Source: Streptomyces cavernae (GTDB lineage Bacteria > Actinomycetota > Actinomycetes > Streptomycetales > Streptomycetaceae). Taken from it: a stretch of 64,000 bases of DNA. Position numbers and translations under genes: made by a program. The first letter of the stretch is position 1, and each line of letters opens with the position of its first letter. The notes under the pieces were generated by a model. The model was not told the origin of the DNA, ran no database searches, and saw only the letters and a list, made by a program, of their open reading frames with translations. This document shows, piece by piece, positions 17,035-24,870 of this stretch. The stretch lies in assembly GCF_004023625.1 (NCBI RefSeq), contig NZ_RPDJ01000014.1, positions 62,001 through 126,000 on the forward strand, in the 5' to 3' direction.

Positions 17035-17879
17035 CCGAGCTCCTCACTTATGCGGCGGATCAGCGCCACCGACGACTCCAGGTCGAGGGCCTGGGCGCTG
17101 AGGTATTGAAACGCCAACCTATAGCGCTCCAGTTCCTGTGGTTTTTCCATGAAGAGGCCGCCACCGAGGATGTCCACATACACGACGTCCAACTCGTTCG
17201 TCGGGCCGCGAAGGACGACGAAGCTGCCGACGGCGGCGGCATGGGCACCAGTAGAAAACGGAAGAAGCTGGATAGTCACATGGGGGAGCGCCGAAGCAGC
17301 CACCAGGTGACCTAGTTGCTCCTGCATGACCTGCCGTCCACCGACGACTCGACGGACCGCCGCCTCGTCGATCACGCACCAGATGTGTGGTGGCTCGTCG
17401 CGCTGAAGAAGCTCCTGCCTCTTCATGCGGACGTCGACCATGTGTTGCACCTCGCGCTCCGGGCACGGCACCTCCGAAGCCCGATGGACCGCCTCGGCGT
17501 ACGGGCGGGTCTGTAGTAGGCCAGGCACGTACATGCACGCGTAGTGGTCCTCGCGCACCACCTCATCCTCCAACGTGAGCATGAGGTTCATGGACTCCGG
17601 GATGGGGTCGGCGAGGGATCGCCACCACCCTTGGATCTTGGCACCCTTGGCGAGTTCCACGAGCGCGAAGCGCTCTTCGTCTGAGGCCCCGTATTCACGG
17701 CAAAGGGCATCTACGGCGGGCCACTTGACCGCCCCCTCTTTGGTCTCGTAACGACTCAGCGTTGCCTTGGAGATACCGACGCGTGCGCCCGCCTCCTCAA
17801 GAGTCAAACCCCTGAGCTCGCGAAGACGACGGAGGTCGGCACCCAGTTGGCGCCTGCGGGTGGTGGGTCCAACTGGCAT
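17031..17879 (-). CDS. XRE family regulator with DUF5753 (WhiJ-like)
   Basis: 282 aa. The N-terminal Cro/CI helix-turn-helix spans about residues 10-70 (LGADLRRLRELRGLTLEEAGARVGISKATLSRYE). Residues 90-275 are the DUF5753 domain with the typical WWRSLADPIPESMNLMLTLE, the CMYVPGLLQT motif and HVTIQLLPFSTGAH. It is the DNA-binding member of the triad with the coupled DUF397 gene and the divergent ATPase, and resembles S. coelicolor WhiJ. The 200-base gap to the ATPase gene is the obvious control region. Confidence 0.9.
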   Translation of the reverse strand: MPVGPTTRRRQLGADLRRLRELRGLTLEEAGARVGISKATLSRYETKEGAVKWPAVDALCREYGASDEERFALVELAKGAKIQGWWRSLADPIPESMNLMLTLEDEVVREDHYACMYVPGLLQTRPYAEAVHRASEVPCPEREVQHMVDVRMKRQELLQRDEPPHIWCVIDEAAVRRVVGGRQVMQEQLGHLVAASALPHVTIQLLPFSTGAHAAAVGSFVVLRGPTNELDVVYVDILGGGLFMEKPQELERYRLAFQYLSAQALDLESSVALIRRISEELG

Positions 17880-18083
17880 TGGCGCGGCCCTTCAGGTCGA
17901 TCCAACCGATCGTGCTGGGTGGACCAGCAGGACGGCAAGGCGGTGTGCGCCGGGGGCGCGCGGGATAAGGGAACGCTCCTCTTGCCGGCGTGATGAGAGT
18001 TCCATTTTGAGAGTTTCAATGCAACCCTCAGTGTGCGGTGCATTGCGTAGAGCAACTGGAGACTGGCGACAGAGGAGTTGGCC

Positions 18084-18743
18084 ATGAGCTGTACGACCTG
18101 CATGCCCAGGAAGCCTTGGGACCTCTCGTTCCTGGCGGAACCCGAGGAAGTGGCGCCCCTCCGACGCATCATGCGGCTCCACCTGGGACTTTGGGGCCTG
18201 TACGAGGTGATCGACGCGGCCCAACTCTGCGTCAGCGAACTCGTCTCCAACGTCATCACCCACGTGGGCCGCGGCACGCCGACCACGCTCGCGGTCTCCA
18301 TGAAGAGCAGCCGCCTTCGCATCGAAGTCCACGACCCAGACACGCGTGCTCTCCCCATGCTCATCGCAGTGGACAACGACGCCGAGAACGGCCGAGGCAT
18401 GACTCTCATCGACGCAACCGCAGACTGCTGGGGCGTCCAACTCCTGGCGGACCGGAAGGTGACGTGGTGCGAGCTCGGCACCGGGCTGACCACATGTGGC
18501 GGAGGCAGCGCAGACCCCCGCGTCGCTAAGGCCCATGGATGGCTCGACCTCCACAGCGGAGGAAAACTACCGCCTCCAGCCGGCCCGAGTCGGTTTAAAG
18601 TGCTCGCGGCGGAGGAGACCGCGATTACTGCCATCACGGACCTCCTCCACTGGCTTCGGGCGCAAGGTTGCGACCCTGACGAGGTTCTGGACCGAGCGCA
18701 GACCCGATGCGAAGCTGAGTGGCACGTTAACCCGCGGCAATAG
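18084..18743 (+). CDS. RsbW-like ATP-binding protein (anti-sigma-factor kinase fold)
   Basis: 219 aa from ATG 18084, six bases after GAGGAG. Residues 15-140 are a GHKL/HATPase_c fold with the N-box AAQLCVSELVSNVITHV, the G1-like VHDPDTRALP and the GRGMTLIDATADCWGV lid region. An 80-residue C-terminal extension has no recognised domain. It belongs to the WhiJ-type triad and is transcribed away from the XRE/DUF397 pair. The last 17 bases overlap the 3' end of the convergent helicase gene, so strong read-through of one could affect the other. Confidence 0.85.
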   Translation: MSCTTCMPRKPWDLSFLAEPEEVAPLRRIMRLHLGLWGLYEVIDAAQLCVSELVSNVITHVGRGTPTTLAVSMKSSRLRIEVHDPDTRALPMLIAVDNDAENGRGMTLIDATADCWGVQLLADRKVTWCELGTGLTTCGGGSADPRVAKAHGWLDLHSGGKLPPPAGPSRFKVLAAEETAITAITDLLHWLRAQGCDPDEVLDRAQTRCEAEWHVNPRQ

Positions 18744-21700
18744 CTGAGTACGTCCACACATCCGGCGGGATCTTGTGCCTCAGCTTCCACGTGATGGCCA
18801 TCGGCTTGCTCCCCTCGTGCTCCTCGTACTCGGCGGGGCCGAGGAGTATCCACGGTTGAGGTCCGCCGATGTCGGTGCTCTTGTAACGCCTCACGAAGAG
18901 CAGTACGTGGCTGCCGTCCCTGACGTGGTGTTGGTAGCGGAGCCCAGTGGGGGAGGTGTTTGAGGTTTGATTCTGGGACTCCCAATGGAAGCGGGTCTCG
19001 CTGAGCGCGTAGTCGTGGTAACGGGTTTGTGGGGAGAAGTCTTTCTCGTCCTTGTCCAGGGTGATGAGAAGAGCATCGGTCTTGATCGACTCACACCACT
19101 TCACGCCTTCCCGGAAATCACCCGGCATAAATCCACCGATAACGGACTGGCTGAGGGCAGGGAGGATCTCCTCGCGGCTGTAAGAAGCGTGCACGGTCAG
19201 GGGCAGCCCGTGCGGTTCGCCAATCCCCATGAGGGGGATCGGAACGTGCTCGGTGTGAGCGAGGTTGTACTGCAACACCTGGCGCAACTCGCTCCGGAAG
19301 GCTTGCTGCTTACGGAGTGTTGCAAAGCCGGCGTCGTACGTCGCGAAGCCCTTACGAGTTTCGCCGCCGAGGGGCCACAGTTGGAAGAAGAGCATCCGGG
19401 CGTATGCCTGGGCCTGCTCGTCGAGTTCATTGTAGGAAGGGGCGTCGTCTTCCAGCATCCGTGTGTACGCCGCGACCCGTAGCGGATCGTCTACGTGCAG
19501 GAAGGCGGAGACGCGCTTGAGGATCGCGGCCTCTCCTACCGGCACCTCGCCCTTCAAGAGGCCAGACCGGCGCAATAGCCCAGTCCATGAGTTGCCATTG
19601 CCGCGGTAGAGCTCTTTGAGTTCGCGGCCGCTCTCGTCGAGGTAGCGGCTCAGCTTCGGCTCGGCGAACACAGCCACCTCGCGGGCCAAGGCCGTTACGT
19701 TGATGCCGATCTGATCCTTGATGTTCGCGATGATCGTGTTCCTGGCCTTCTCCTCCAGGATGATCTGGCAGCCGGACGGCAGCTTGGGGAAGCCCTGCTC
19801 GATGTTGTCGAGGAGCCGCTTCCGGGTCAGGTTCGTCAGGGCGCGGAACTGATTCTCGAAGCGGAACTCTTTGCGATGCTGGCCGATGAAGTCCAGAACG
19901 GTCAGCACCGCTTTGCCCTCGGTACGCCGGAGACCTCGGCCGAGCTGCTGCAGGAAAACCGTCGCACTGGAGGTGGGACGCAGTAGTAGAAGCGTGTCCA
20001 CGTTGGGTATGTCGAGCCCTTCGTTGAAGAGGTCGACCGAGAAGATCACCTGCAACGTTCCCGATGTGAGCTCATCCAGCGCCTGCTTACGTTGCTCTGG
20101 GGGAGTGTCGCCAGACAGGGCTACGGCGTTGAGGCCGGCGGCGCGGAAGTACTCTGCCATGAAGTGTGCATGCGCGACCGATACGCAGAAACCCAGTGCT
20201 CGCATGGCGCCTGGCTCGGCGATCTTGTCCCTGACCGCCTTCACGACCAACCGAGCCCGTGCGTCATTGCCGGTCAGTACATTGCTCAACGCGTTCGTGT
20301 CGTACGCACCGCGCTTCCACTCCACCGCACTCAAGTCGGTGTTGTCGCTGACGCCGAAGTAGTGGAATGGGCTGAGGAGATCGTTCTCCAGAGCCTCCCA
20401 GAGGCGCATCTCTGCCGCGATCCGACCCTCGAAGAACTCGTCCTGGATGTTCCTGCCATCCATGCGCTCAGGCGTGGCTGTCAGTCCCAACAGCTCCAGC
20501 GGCTGGAAGTGATCAAGGATTTTCCGGTAGGTAGGCGAGGTTCCATGGTGGAACTCGTCGATCACGATCACGTCGAAGTGATCAGGATCGAGCCTGCCCA
20601 GCGCTCTCGCGTTCAAGGACTGGACGCTGGCGAAGACATGCGCCCAACGTTCCGGGATCTCTCCGCTATGAAGCGATTCGCCGAAGTTCGCGTCTACCAA
20701 GACGTCTTGGTAGGTGCGCAGCGACTGCTCCAAGATTTCCCTGCGGTGGGCGACGAACAGTAGGCGCAGATCGCGGCCATGCTTCTTTCGTAGTTCCTTG
20801 TAGTCGAGTGCGGCCATCACGGTTTTTCCGGTGCCGGTCGCGGCGACCAGCAGATTCCTGTGCTGATCATGGATCTCGCGTTCGACCTCCAAGCGCTCCA
20901 GCATGTCGCGCTGATGAGGATAGGGCCGTACTTCAAGGCCGGAGAGGGTGATCCTGCGGTCCCCTGCTGATGCCGAGGATGAGCCCCCTGCGATAGCAAG
21001 TGCTTCCTGGAGGCGACTTCCGTCGATGTGAGGGTCGTATGACTCAAAGGATGGATCGTTCCAGTACGCCTCGAAGGTCGCCTCGAACTTTCTCAACACG
21101 TCCGGTGTGGCGACGGAGGAGAGCCGGACGTTCCACTCCAGCCCGTCGAGGAGGGCGGCCTTGGAGAGGTTGGAGCTACCGACATACGCCGTGTCATAGC
21201 CGCTCCGCCGACGGAAGAGCCAAGCCTTGGCGTGCAGTCGCGTTGACCGAGTCTCGTAGTTGACCTTGACCTCAGCGTTGAACTCCTGCACCAGTCGGTC
21301 CAGCGCACGCCGCTCAGTGGCCCCGATATACGTGGTCGTGATGACGCGTATAGGCACATTCCGCTCGTGGGCTGCCTTCAGGGACTGTTCGATGATCCGC
21401 AGTCCGTGCCACTTCACGAAGGCGCAGAGCAGGTCAACACGGTCAGCAGTGGCCAGTTCAGCACGTAGCTCGAAGCCCAGGCTGGGGTCTTCCGGGGCAT
21501 TGGTGATGAGTGCAGTGTCGGAGAGGGGGGTGGCGGGACGGACAGCGAAGACACCTGGGGCTTCCTGCCGTGTCAGCGCCAGGAGTTGGCGAGGGCCATC
21601 GGCCACTAGATCCACCCACTCCTTTGCCCCCTCGAGTGTGCTGATGGACTCCAGGATGTGGTTGGCCGCGTAGACCCGCTCCTCAGAAGGGATGCCTTGG

Positions 21701-21888
21701 AGTACGCGCCGTACGGTGCGGGCGACGTGCAGTGCCAGGATGTGCGGTACCGACTCGGCGCCGACGGCCTCGCTGACCGGATGCCACCCGAGGGCCGCGA
21801 GTTCCTTCAACTTCTGCTCGAACCGCAGCGTGATGAGCTCCTCGTACACGCCCGCAACAGGATGTGACAGATCCGCTGACTCGGACAC
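18727..21888 (-). CDS. PLD-nuclease/DEAD helicase/DUF3427 protein, SauUSI-like restriction enzyme candidate
   Basis: 1053 aa, GTG start after GGGGGAG. Domain order: a roughly 130-residue N-terminal helical region; a PLD-type nuclease domain (about 140-290) with LHAKAWLF (His219, Lys221) and YVGSSN (Ser239, Asn240); a superfamily-2 helicase core with Walker A ATGTGKT (Lys355), DEFH-type box at 444-447, LTATPER at 469-475 and arginine-finger motif QQLGRGLRR at 647-655; then a C-terminal DUF3427 region (about 730-1053) with FSPQTRYHDYALSETRFHW and the HEGSKPM block. This is the architecture of SauUSI, the ATP-dependent type IV enzyme of Staphylococcus aureus that cuts 5mC/5hmC DNA. It lies back-to-back with an SRA gene. 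Restriction activity is inferred. Confidence 0.85.
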   Translation of the reverse strand: MSESADLSHPVAGVYEELITLRFEQKLKELAALGWHPVSEAVGAESVPHILALHVARTVRRVLQGIPSEERVYAANHILESISTLEGAKEWVDLVADGPRQLLALTRQEAPGVFAVRPATPLSDTALITNAPEDPSLGFELRAELATADRVDLLCAFVKWHGLRIIEQSLKAAHERNVPIRVITTTYIGATERRALDRLVQEFNAEVKVNYETRSTRLHAKAWLFRRRSGYDTAYVGSSNLSKAALLDGLEWNVRLSSVATPDVLRKFEATFEAYWNDPSFESYDPHIDGSRLQEALAIAGGSSSASAGDRRITLSGLEVRPYPHQRDMLERLEVEREIHDQHRNLLVAATGTGKTVMAALDYKELRKKHGRDLRLLFVAHRREILEQSLRTYQDVLVDANFGESLHSGEIPERWAHVFASVQSLNARALGRLDPDHFDVIVIDEFHHGTSPTYRKILDHFQPLELLGLTATPERMDGRNIQDEFFEGRIAAEMRLWEALENDLLSPFHYFGVSDNTDLSAVEWKRGAYDTNALSNVLTGNDARARLVVKAVRDKIAEPGAMRALGFCVSVAHAHFMAEYFRAAGLNAVALSGDTPPEQRKQALDELTSGTLQVIFSVDLFNEGLDIPNVDTLLLLRPTSSATVFLQQLGRGLRRTEGKAVLTVLDFIGQHRKEFRFENQFRALTNLTRKRLLDNIEQGFPKLPSGCQIILEEKARNTIIANIKDQIGINVTALAREVAVFAEPKLSRYLDESGRELKELYRGNGNSWTGLLRRSGLLKGEVPVGEAAILKRVSAFLHVDDPLRVAAYTRMLEDDAPSYNELDEQAQAYARMLFFQLWPLGGETRKGFATYDAGFATLRKQQAFRSELRQVLQYNLAHTEHVPIPLMGIGEPHGLPLTVHASYSREEILPALSQSVIGGFMPGDFREGVKWCESIKTDALLITLDKDEKDFSPQTRYHDYALSETRFHWESQNQTSNTSPTGLRYQHHVRDGSHVLLFVRRYKSTDIGGPQPWILLGPAEYEEHEGSKPMAITWKLRHKIPPDVWTYSAIAAG

Positions 21889-21989
21889 GCTGCTCCCCCT
21901 TGGTTACTCAGGCAACTGTGCCCATGTGTAACAGGGGCCACTGACATCGAGCATTGTGGGGCCGATCTGCGAGCGGGATGCGCAGTAAT

Positions 21990-22040
21990 CGGTCAACTTT
22001 GCCTATTGGTTTGACATTGCTGATCGATGTAGATCGATCA
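21990..22040 (+). promoter_or_regulatory. Divergent control region with palindromic operator
   Basis: For the SRA gene a perfect -35 box TTGACA (22011-22016) is followed at 22021-22040 by an exact palindrome, TGATCGAT-GTAG-ATCGATCA. A weak -10-like GATCAT (22036-22041) lies 19 bases after the -35 box and 6 bases before the ATG, so the mRNA is probably leaderless. A palindrome between the -35 and -10 boxes is the classical position for a repressor site. On the other strand TTGACC at 21993-21998 could serve the helicase gene. Confidence 0.6.
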
Positions 22041-22047
22041 TGGGCGC

Positions 22048-22569
22048 ATGGAAATCGAACGAGTCATCGGCCACATTGAAGGCATCGCCCCTGGAGCGAT
22101 CTTCCATCGGCGGGCGGATGTGTTGGCAGCCAAGCTGCACCGCACCAACCGCAATGGCATTTCTTGGCTCATAGATGAGGACGGCTGCAAGGTCGGGGAC
22201 GCCATAGTGCTTCACGGTGGATATGAAGACGACGAGGACCACTGGACGTGGGTGAGGTATACGGGTGCCTCGCCGGACAAGGACAAGGGGGAAGGCGGGA
22301 AGCTCCTCCGAAGTCAGTCGTGGGACTACGAGGACAACGCTGCCCTGAAGCACAGTTATGACCGCAAATATCCCATTCGCGTAATTCGCGGCTATAAGAG
22401 AGACCCTAAATACTCGCTCGCGAATGATTACCGCTATGACGGCCTCTACGAGATCACAACTATCCGCACGGCTGTCTCCAAGTCGCCTGCACCGGATGGA
22501 TCACAAATCAAGATCTGCCAGTTCGATCTGCATCGCCTGCCTGATCCTGTCCAGGAACGGACCCCGTAG
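22048..22569 (+). CDS. Stand-alone SRA/YDG domain protein (modified-cytosine reader)
   Basis: 173 aa, almost entirely one SRA domain. Hallmarks are GGYEDDED at about 57-64, the pocket motif YTGASPD at 71-77, a disordered-looking DKDKGEGG loop, NAAL before the IRVIRGYK strand, SLANDYRYDGLYEI with the YDG triplet at 130-132, and the closing strand KICQFDLHRL. SRA domains flip and bind 5-methyl- or 5-hydroxymethylcytosine. Bacterial ones are normally fused to HNH or other nucleases, as in ScoMcrA-type enzymes; no nuclease is present here. The divergent PLD-helicase is the obvious partner. Codons are visibly richer in A/T than neighbours, suggesting recent transfer. There is no ribosome site; a leaderless start is likely. 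Confidence 0.85.
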   Translation: MEIERVIGHIEGIAPGAIFHRRADVLAAKLHRTNRNGISWLIDEDGCKVGDAIVLHGGYEDDEDHWTWVRYTGASPDKDKGEGGKLLRSQSWDYEDNAALKHSYDRKYPIRVIRGYKRDPKYSLANDYRYDGLYEITTIRTAVSKSPAPDGSQIKICQFDLHRLPDPVQERTP

Positions 22570-22650
22570 AGCGCACGGGGGGCGCGAGTTGTTGCGTCCT
22601 GACCGCTGACTACGCGCCTATCAAGATTGAGCAACGGGAGGCCACGCACC

Positions 22651-23004
22651 ATGACGATCCCCGCACCACTCGCCTGGACCGCCGAAGGCCTGGCCTTCCT
22701 TCTCGAGCTGGTGGCGCTCGCCGTCCTCGCCTGGTGGGGTTTCACCTGGCCCGGCTCGCGGGTGGCCTCCGTAGTGCTGGGGCTCGGTGCTCCGCTGCTC
22801 GCCGCCGTCGTCTGGGGAGCCTTCGCCGCGCCTCGGGCCACCTACAGCCTGCCCCTGGCGGGGGTGCTCGTCGTGAAGGCGGTGGTGTTCGGCGCAGCTG
22901 TCCTCGCCCTCGTCGCGATCGGGCACCGCAACCTCGCCCTGTGGTTCGGCGGCGTCGTGGTTCTCGACACGGTGGTGGTCACGCTGCTGCGTGCTGCCGA
23001 GTGA
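22651..23004 (+). CDS. YrdB-like DUF2568 membrane protein
   Basis: 117 aa from ATG 22651, with GGGAGG nine bases upstream. Four transmembrane helices fill the protein (EGLAFLLELVALAVLAWWGF, VASVVLGLGAPLLAAVVWG, AGVLVVKAVVFGAAVLALV, WFGGVVVLDTVVVTLL), with the family's FAAPRA loop between helices two and three. DUF2568/YrdB proteins have no known function. It marks the return to typical high-G+C chromosome after the accessory island. Confidence 0.8.
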   Translation: MTIPAPLAWTAEGLAFLLELVALAVLAWWGFTWPGSRVASVVLGLGAPLLAAVVWGAFAAPRATYSLPLAGVLVVKAVVFGAAVLALVAIGHRNLALWFGGVVVLDTVVVTLLRAAE

Positions 23005-23073
23005 GGATCTCCGTCGGCGCGTGCAGTCGGGCGTGGCCGGTGTGGGCCCCGGGCCTCTTCGCTCACGAGCTCG

Positions 23074-23532
23074 CTACAAGAAGGACAAGGCCCCGATCCC
23101 CAGCCCGAACAGGAGGAAGGAGACGCCCCAGATCAAGCCGGCCGTCGCCGAGTAGGACACGGTGCCGGGGGCGCCGCTGTTCGTGTGGATGACGACCGCT
23201 CTGCGGGGGTCCCTCGGGTCGTAGCGGAGGGTGACCGGGACGCCGGGCTTGAGTGGGTGCTGCTCGGGGTTGAGGGGCGCGCGGCGGTAGGTCTGGGTGG
23301 CGGGGGCGCCGGGCTGGTCGATGGGTGGGGCCTGGTAGCGGATCTCAGGTTGATGGACCGTGGTTCCTTCCTGGCGGGGGCCGCGTACCACTTCGCCGTT
23401 CGTACGCACGCCACGCACGCCGAGCCGACGCACGGCGCGGCGTGCCCGGAGGGCGAGGCGGGTGACGTGCACCCCCATGCCGAACCAGAACGCCGCGAAG
23501 ATGAGTGCGAACGTGAGCCAGGGCTGTTCCAC
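23074..23532 (-). CDS. DUF3592 domain membrane protein
   Basis: 152 aa, GTG start. An N-terminal helix (about 6-28) and a C-terminal helix (about 128-150) flank a small beta domain of DUF3592 type: VRTNGEVVRGPRQEG, PEIRYQAP, then PGVPVTLRYDPRDPRRAVV. This fold recurs in the window at about 45.3 kb. It lies convergent to the DUF2568 gene. No function is established for the family. Confidence 0.8.
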   Translation of the reverse strand: MEQPWLTFALIFAAFWFGMGVHVTRLALRARRAVRRLGVRGVRTNGEVVRGPRQEGTTVHQPEIRYQAPPIDQPGAPATQTYRRAPLNPEQHPLKPGVPVTLRYDPRDPRRAVVIHTNSGAPGTVSYSATAGLIWGVSFLLFGLGIGALSFL

Positions 23533-23587
23533 GCCGTCAGGCTCCTCCCGTCAGGCTCCTGCCCTCCCTCGGCCTTCAGGCTCCCGT

Positions 23588-23685
23588 CAGGCTCCCGCCC
23601 TCAGGCTCCCGCCCTCAGGCTCCCGCCCTCAGGCTCCCGCCCTCAGGCTCCCGCCCTCAGGCTCCCGCCCTCAGGCTCCCGCCCT
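23588..23685. repeat. 14-bp tandem repeat, seven perfect copies
   Basis: CAGGCTCCCGCCCT repeats head to tail seven times without a mismatch, with decayed copies for about 50 bases to the left. It fills the space between the DUF3592 gene and the stop of the SEC-C gene. Exact repeats of this kind vary readily in copy number. Confidence 0.9.
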
Positions 23686-23691
23686 CAGACG

Positions 23692-24708
23692 TCAGGCCCC
23701 GTCCCCGTGGCACTCCCCGTAAACCCTCCCCGACCCGCACCAGCAGGACGCCCCCCGCTGCGGCGGCCAGGCCACCGCGCGCCCCCGCGCTGCCAGCGTC
23801 GTCGCGTACTGGGGGAGCAGGGTCGGGTCGGACGGGGATGCGAGTTCCGAGGCGGCGAAGGCCTCGTACGACGGGAGTGTTCCCGAGACGATTCCCAGGT
23901 TGGACGTGCCGGATGACGCCAGCTCCCTCAGCGAGGCCTCTATCGTCGCCAGGTGTTCCTCGTGGGACGGGTACTCCGTGAGGAGCGTGGGGTACGACTC
24001 CACCAGTTCCGAGAGTTCGTTCGCCGGCCAGTGCAGGACCGCCACCGGGAAGGGGCGGGACAGGGCCTCCCGCGCCGCCGTGAGTTCCGACTGGAGGCGG
24101 GCGATCTCCGCCTGGAGTTCGGCCGGGTTGTCCGAGCCGAGCGCCCAGACCCGTTTCGGGTCGTGGAGCTCGTCCAGGGAGACCGGGGCCTTGTGGAGGG
24201 TGTCGGCCAGGGTGTCGAAGTGGTCGTGGGGCACGCCCAGCATGCGGCGCACGCGGTGGCGGCCGAAGAGGAGGGCGTGGGTGGAGTAAGGGGGGTCCGT
24301 CACGTCGGACAGGAGGAGGGTCGCGCCCTGGGTGAAGGTCTCCTGCGCCTGCTCCAGCTCGTCGTGGGCTTCCAGGGCTTCCGCCACGATCACCCACGGG
24401 GCGGGGTCGCGGGGCGCTTCGGCCCGTACGCCCTCGATGATCGCCCTGGCCTCCGCCTCGTGGCCGTACTCCCAGAGGTTCGACGCCTTGAGGGCGCGTA
24501 CCAGTTGGGGGCTCTCCAGCGGAGCCGCGGACTGCAGCAGGCGGTCGTAGAGCGTGCTGGCGGCGGCGCGGTCGCCGGACAGTTCGAGGTGGGCCGCGGC
24601 CTGCAGCAGCAGGTGTTCGGCGTCCTCGGGGTAGCGGGCGGCGGTCCGCTCCAGGCGGGCCACTTCGGCCTGGTGGTCGACGTGCTCGGCAGAGGTGTCG
24701 GGGCGCAT
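23692..24708 (-). CDS. TPR-like protein with C-terminal SEC-C motif
   Basis: 338 aa from ATG 24708; a GTG at 24717 is also in frame and neither has a good ribosome site. The N-terminal half is helical with TPR-like spacing (HVDHQAEVARLERTAARYPEDAEHLLLQAAAHLELSGD and following). The last 15 residues contain CWCGSGRVYGECHG, a zinc-binding SEC-C motif like that at the end of SecA. Proteins of this layout are common single-copy streptomycete genes of unknown role; the metal-binding tail suggests a protein or ribosome contact. Confidence 0.75.
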   Translation of the reverse strand: MRPDTSAEHVDHQAEVARLERTAARYPEDAEHLLLQAAAHLELSGDRAAASTLYDRLLQSAAPLESPQLVRALKASNLWEYGHEAEARAIIEGVRAEAPRDPAPWVIVAEALEAHDELEQAQETFTQGATLLLSDVTDPPYSTHALLFGRHRVRRMLGVPHDHFDTLADTLHKAPVSLDELHDPKRVWALGSDNPAELQAEIARLQSELTAAREALSRPFPVAVLHWPANELSELVESYPTLLTEYPSHEEHLATIEASLRELASSGTSNLGIVSGTLPSYEAFAASELASPSDPTLLPQYATTLAARGRAVAWPPQRGASCWCGSGRVYGECHGDGA

Positions 24709-24870
24709 GGGGGACACCGTACTGCCGTCAACTGAATAAGGAAGAGAGATTCGCAGGCCAGAGCGGCACCAGGGCGACAGAGGTCCCCCTGGTGCCGTTG
24801 ATTCCGTTTTCTCCCCCCGGTTTTTCTCGTGATCCTTCCCCGGTGTTCACGGTCGCGGCAGTGGGTTACC

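Noticed and set aside
23588..23685. Seven perfect repeats considered as a CRISPR array
   Set aside because: The 14-bp units are contiguous with no spacers and no cas genes are near.
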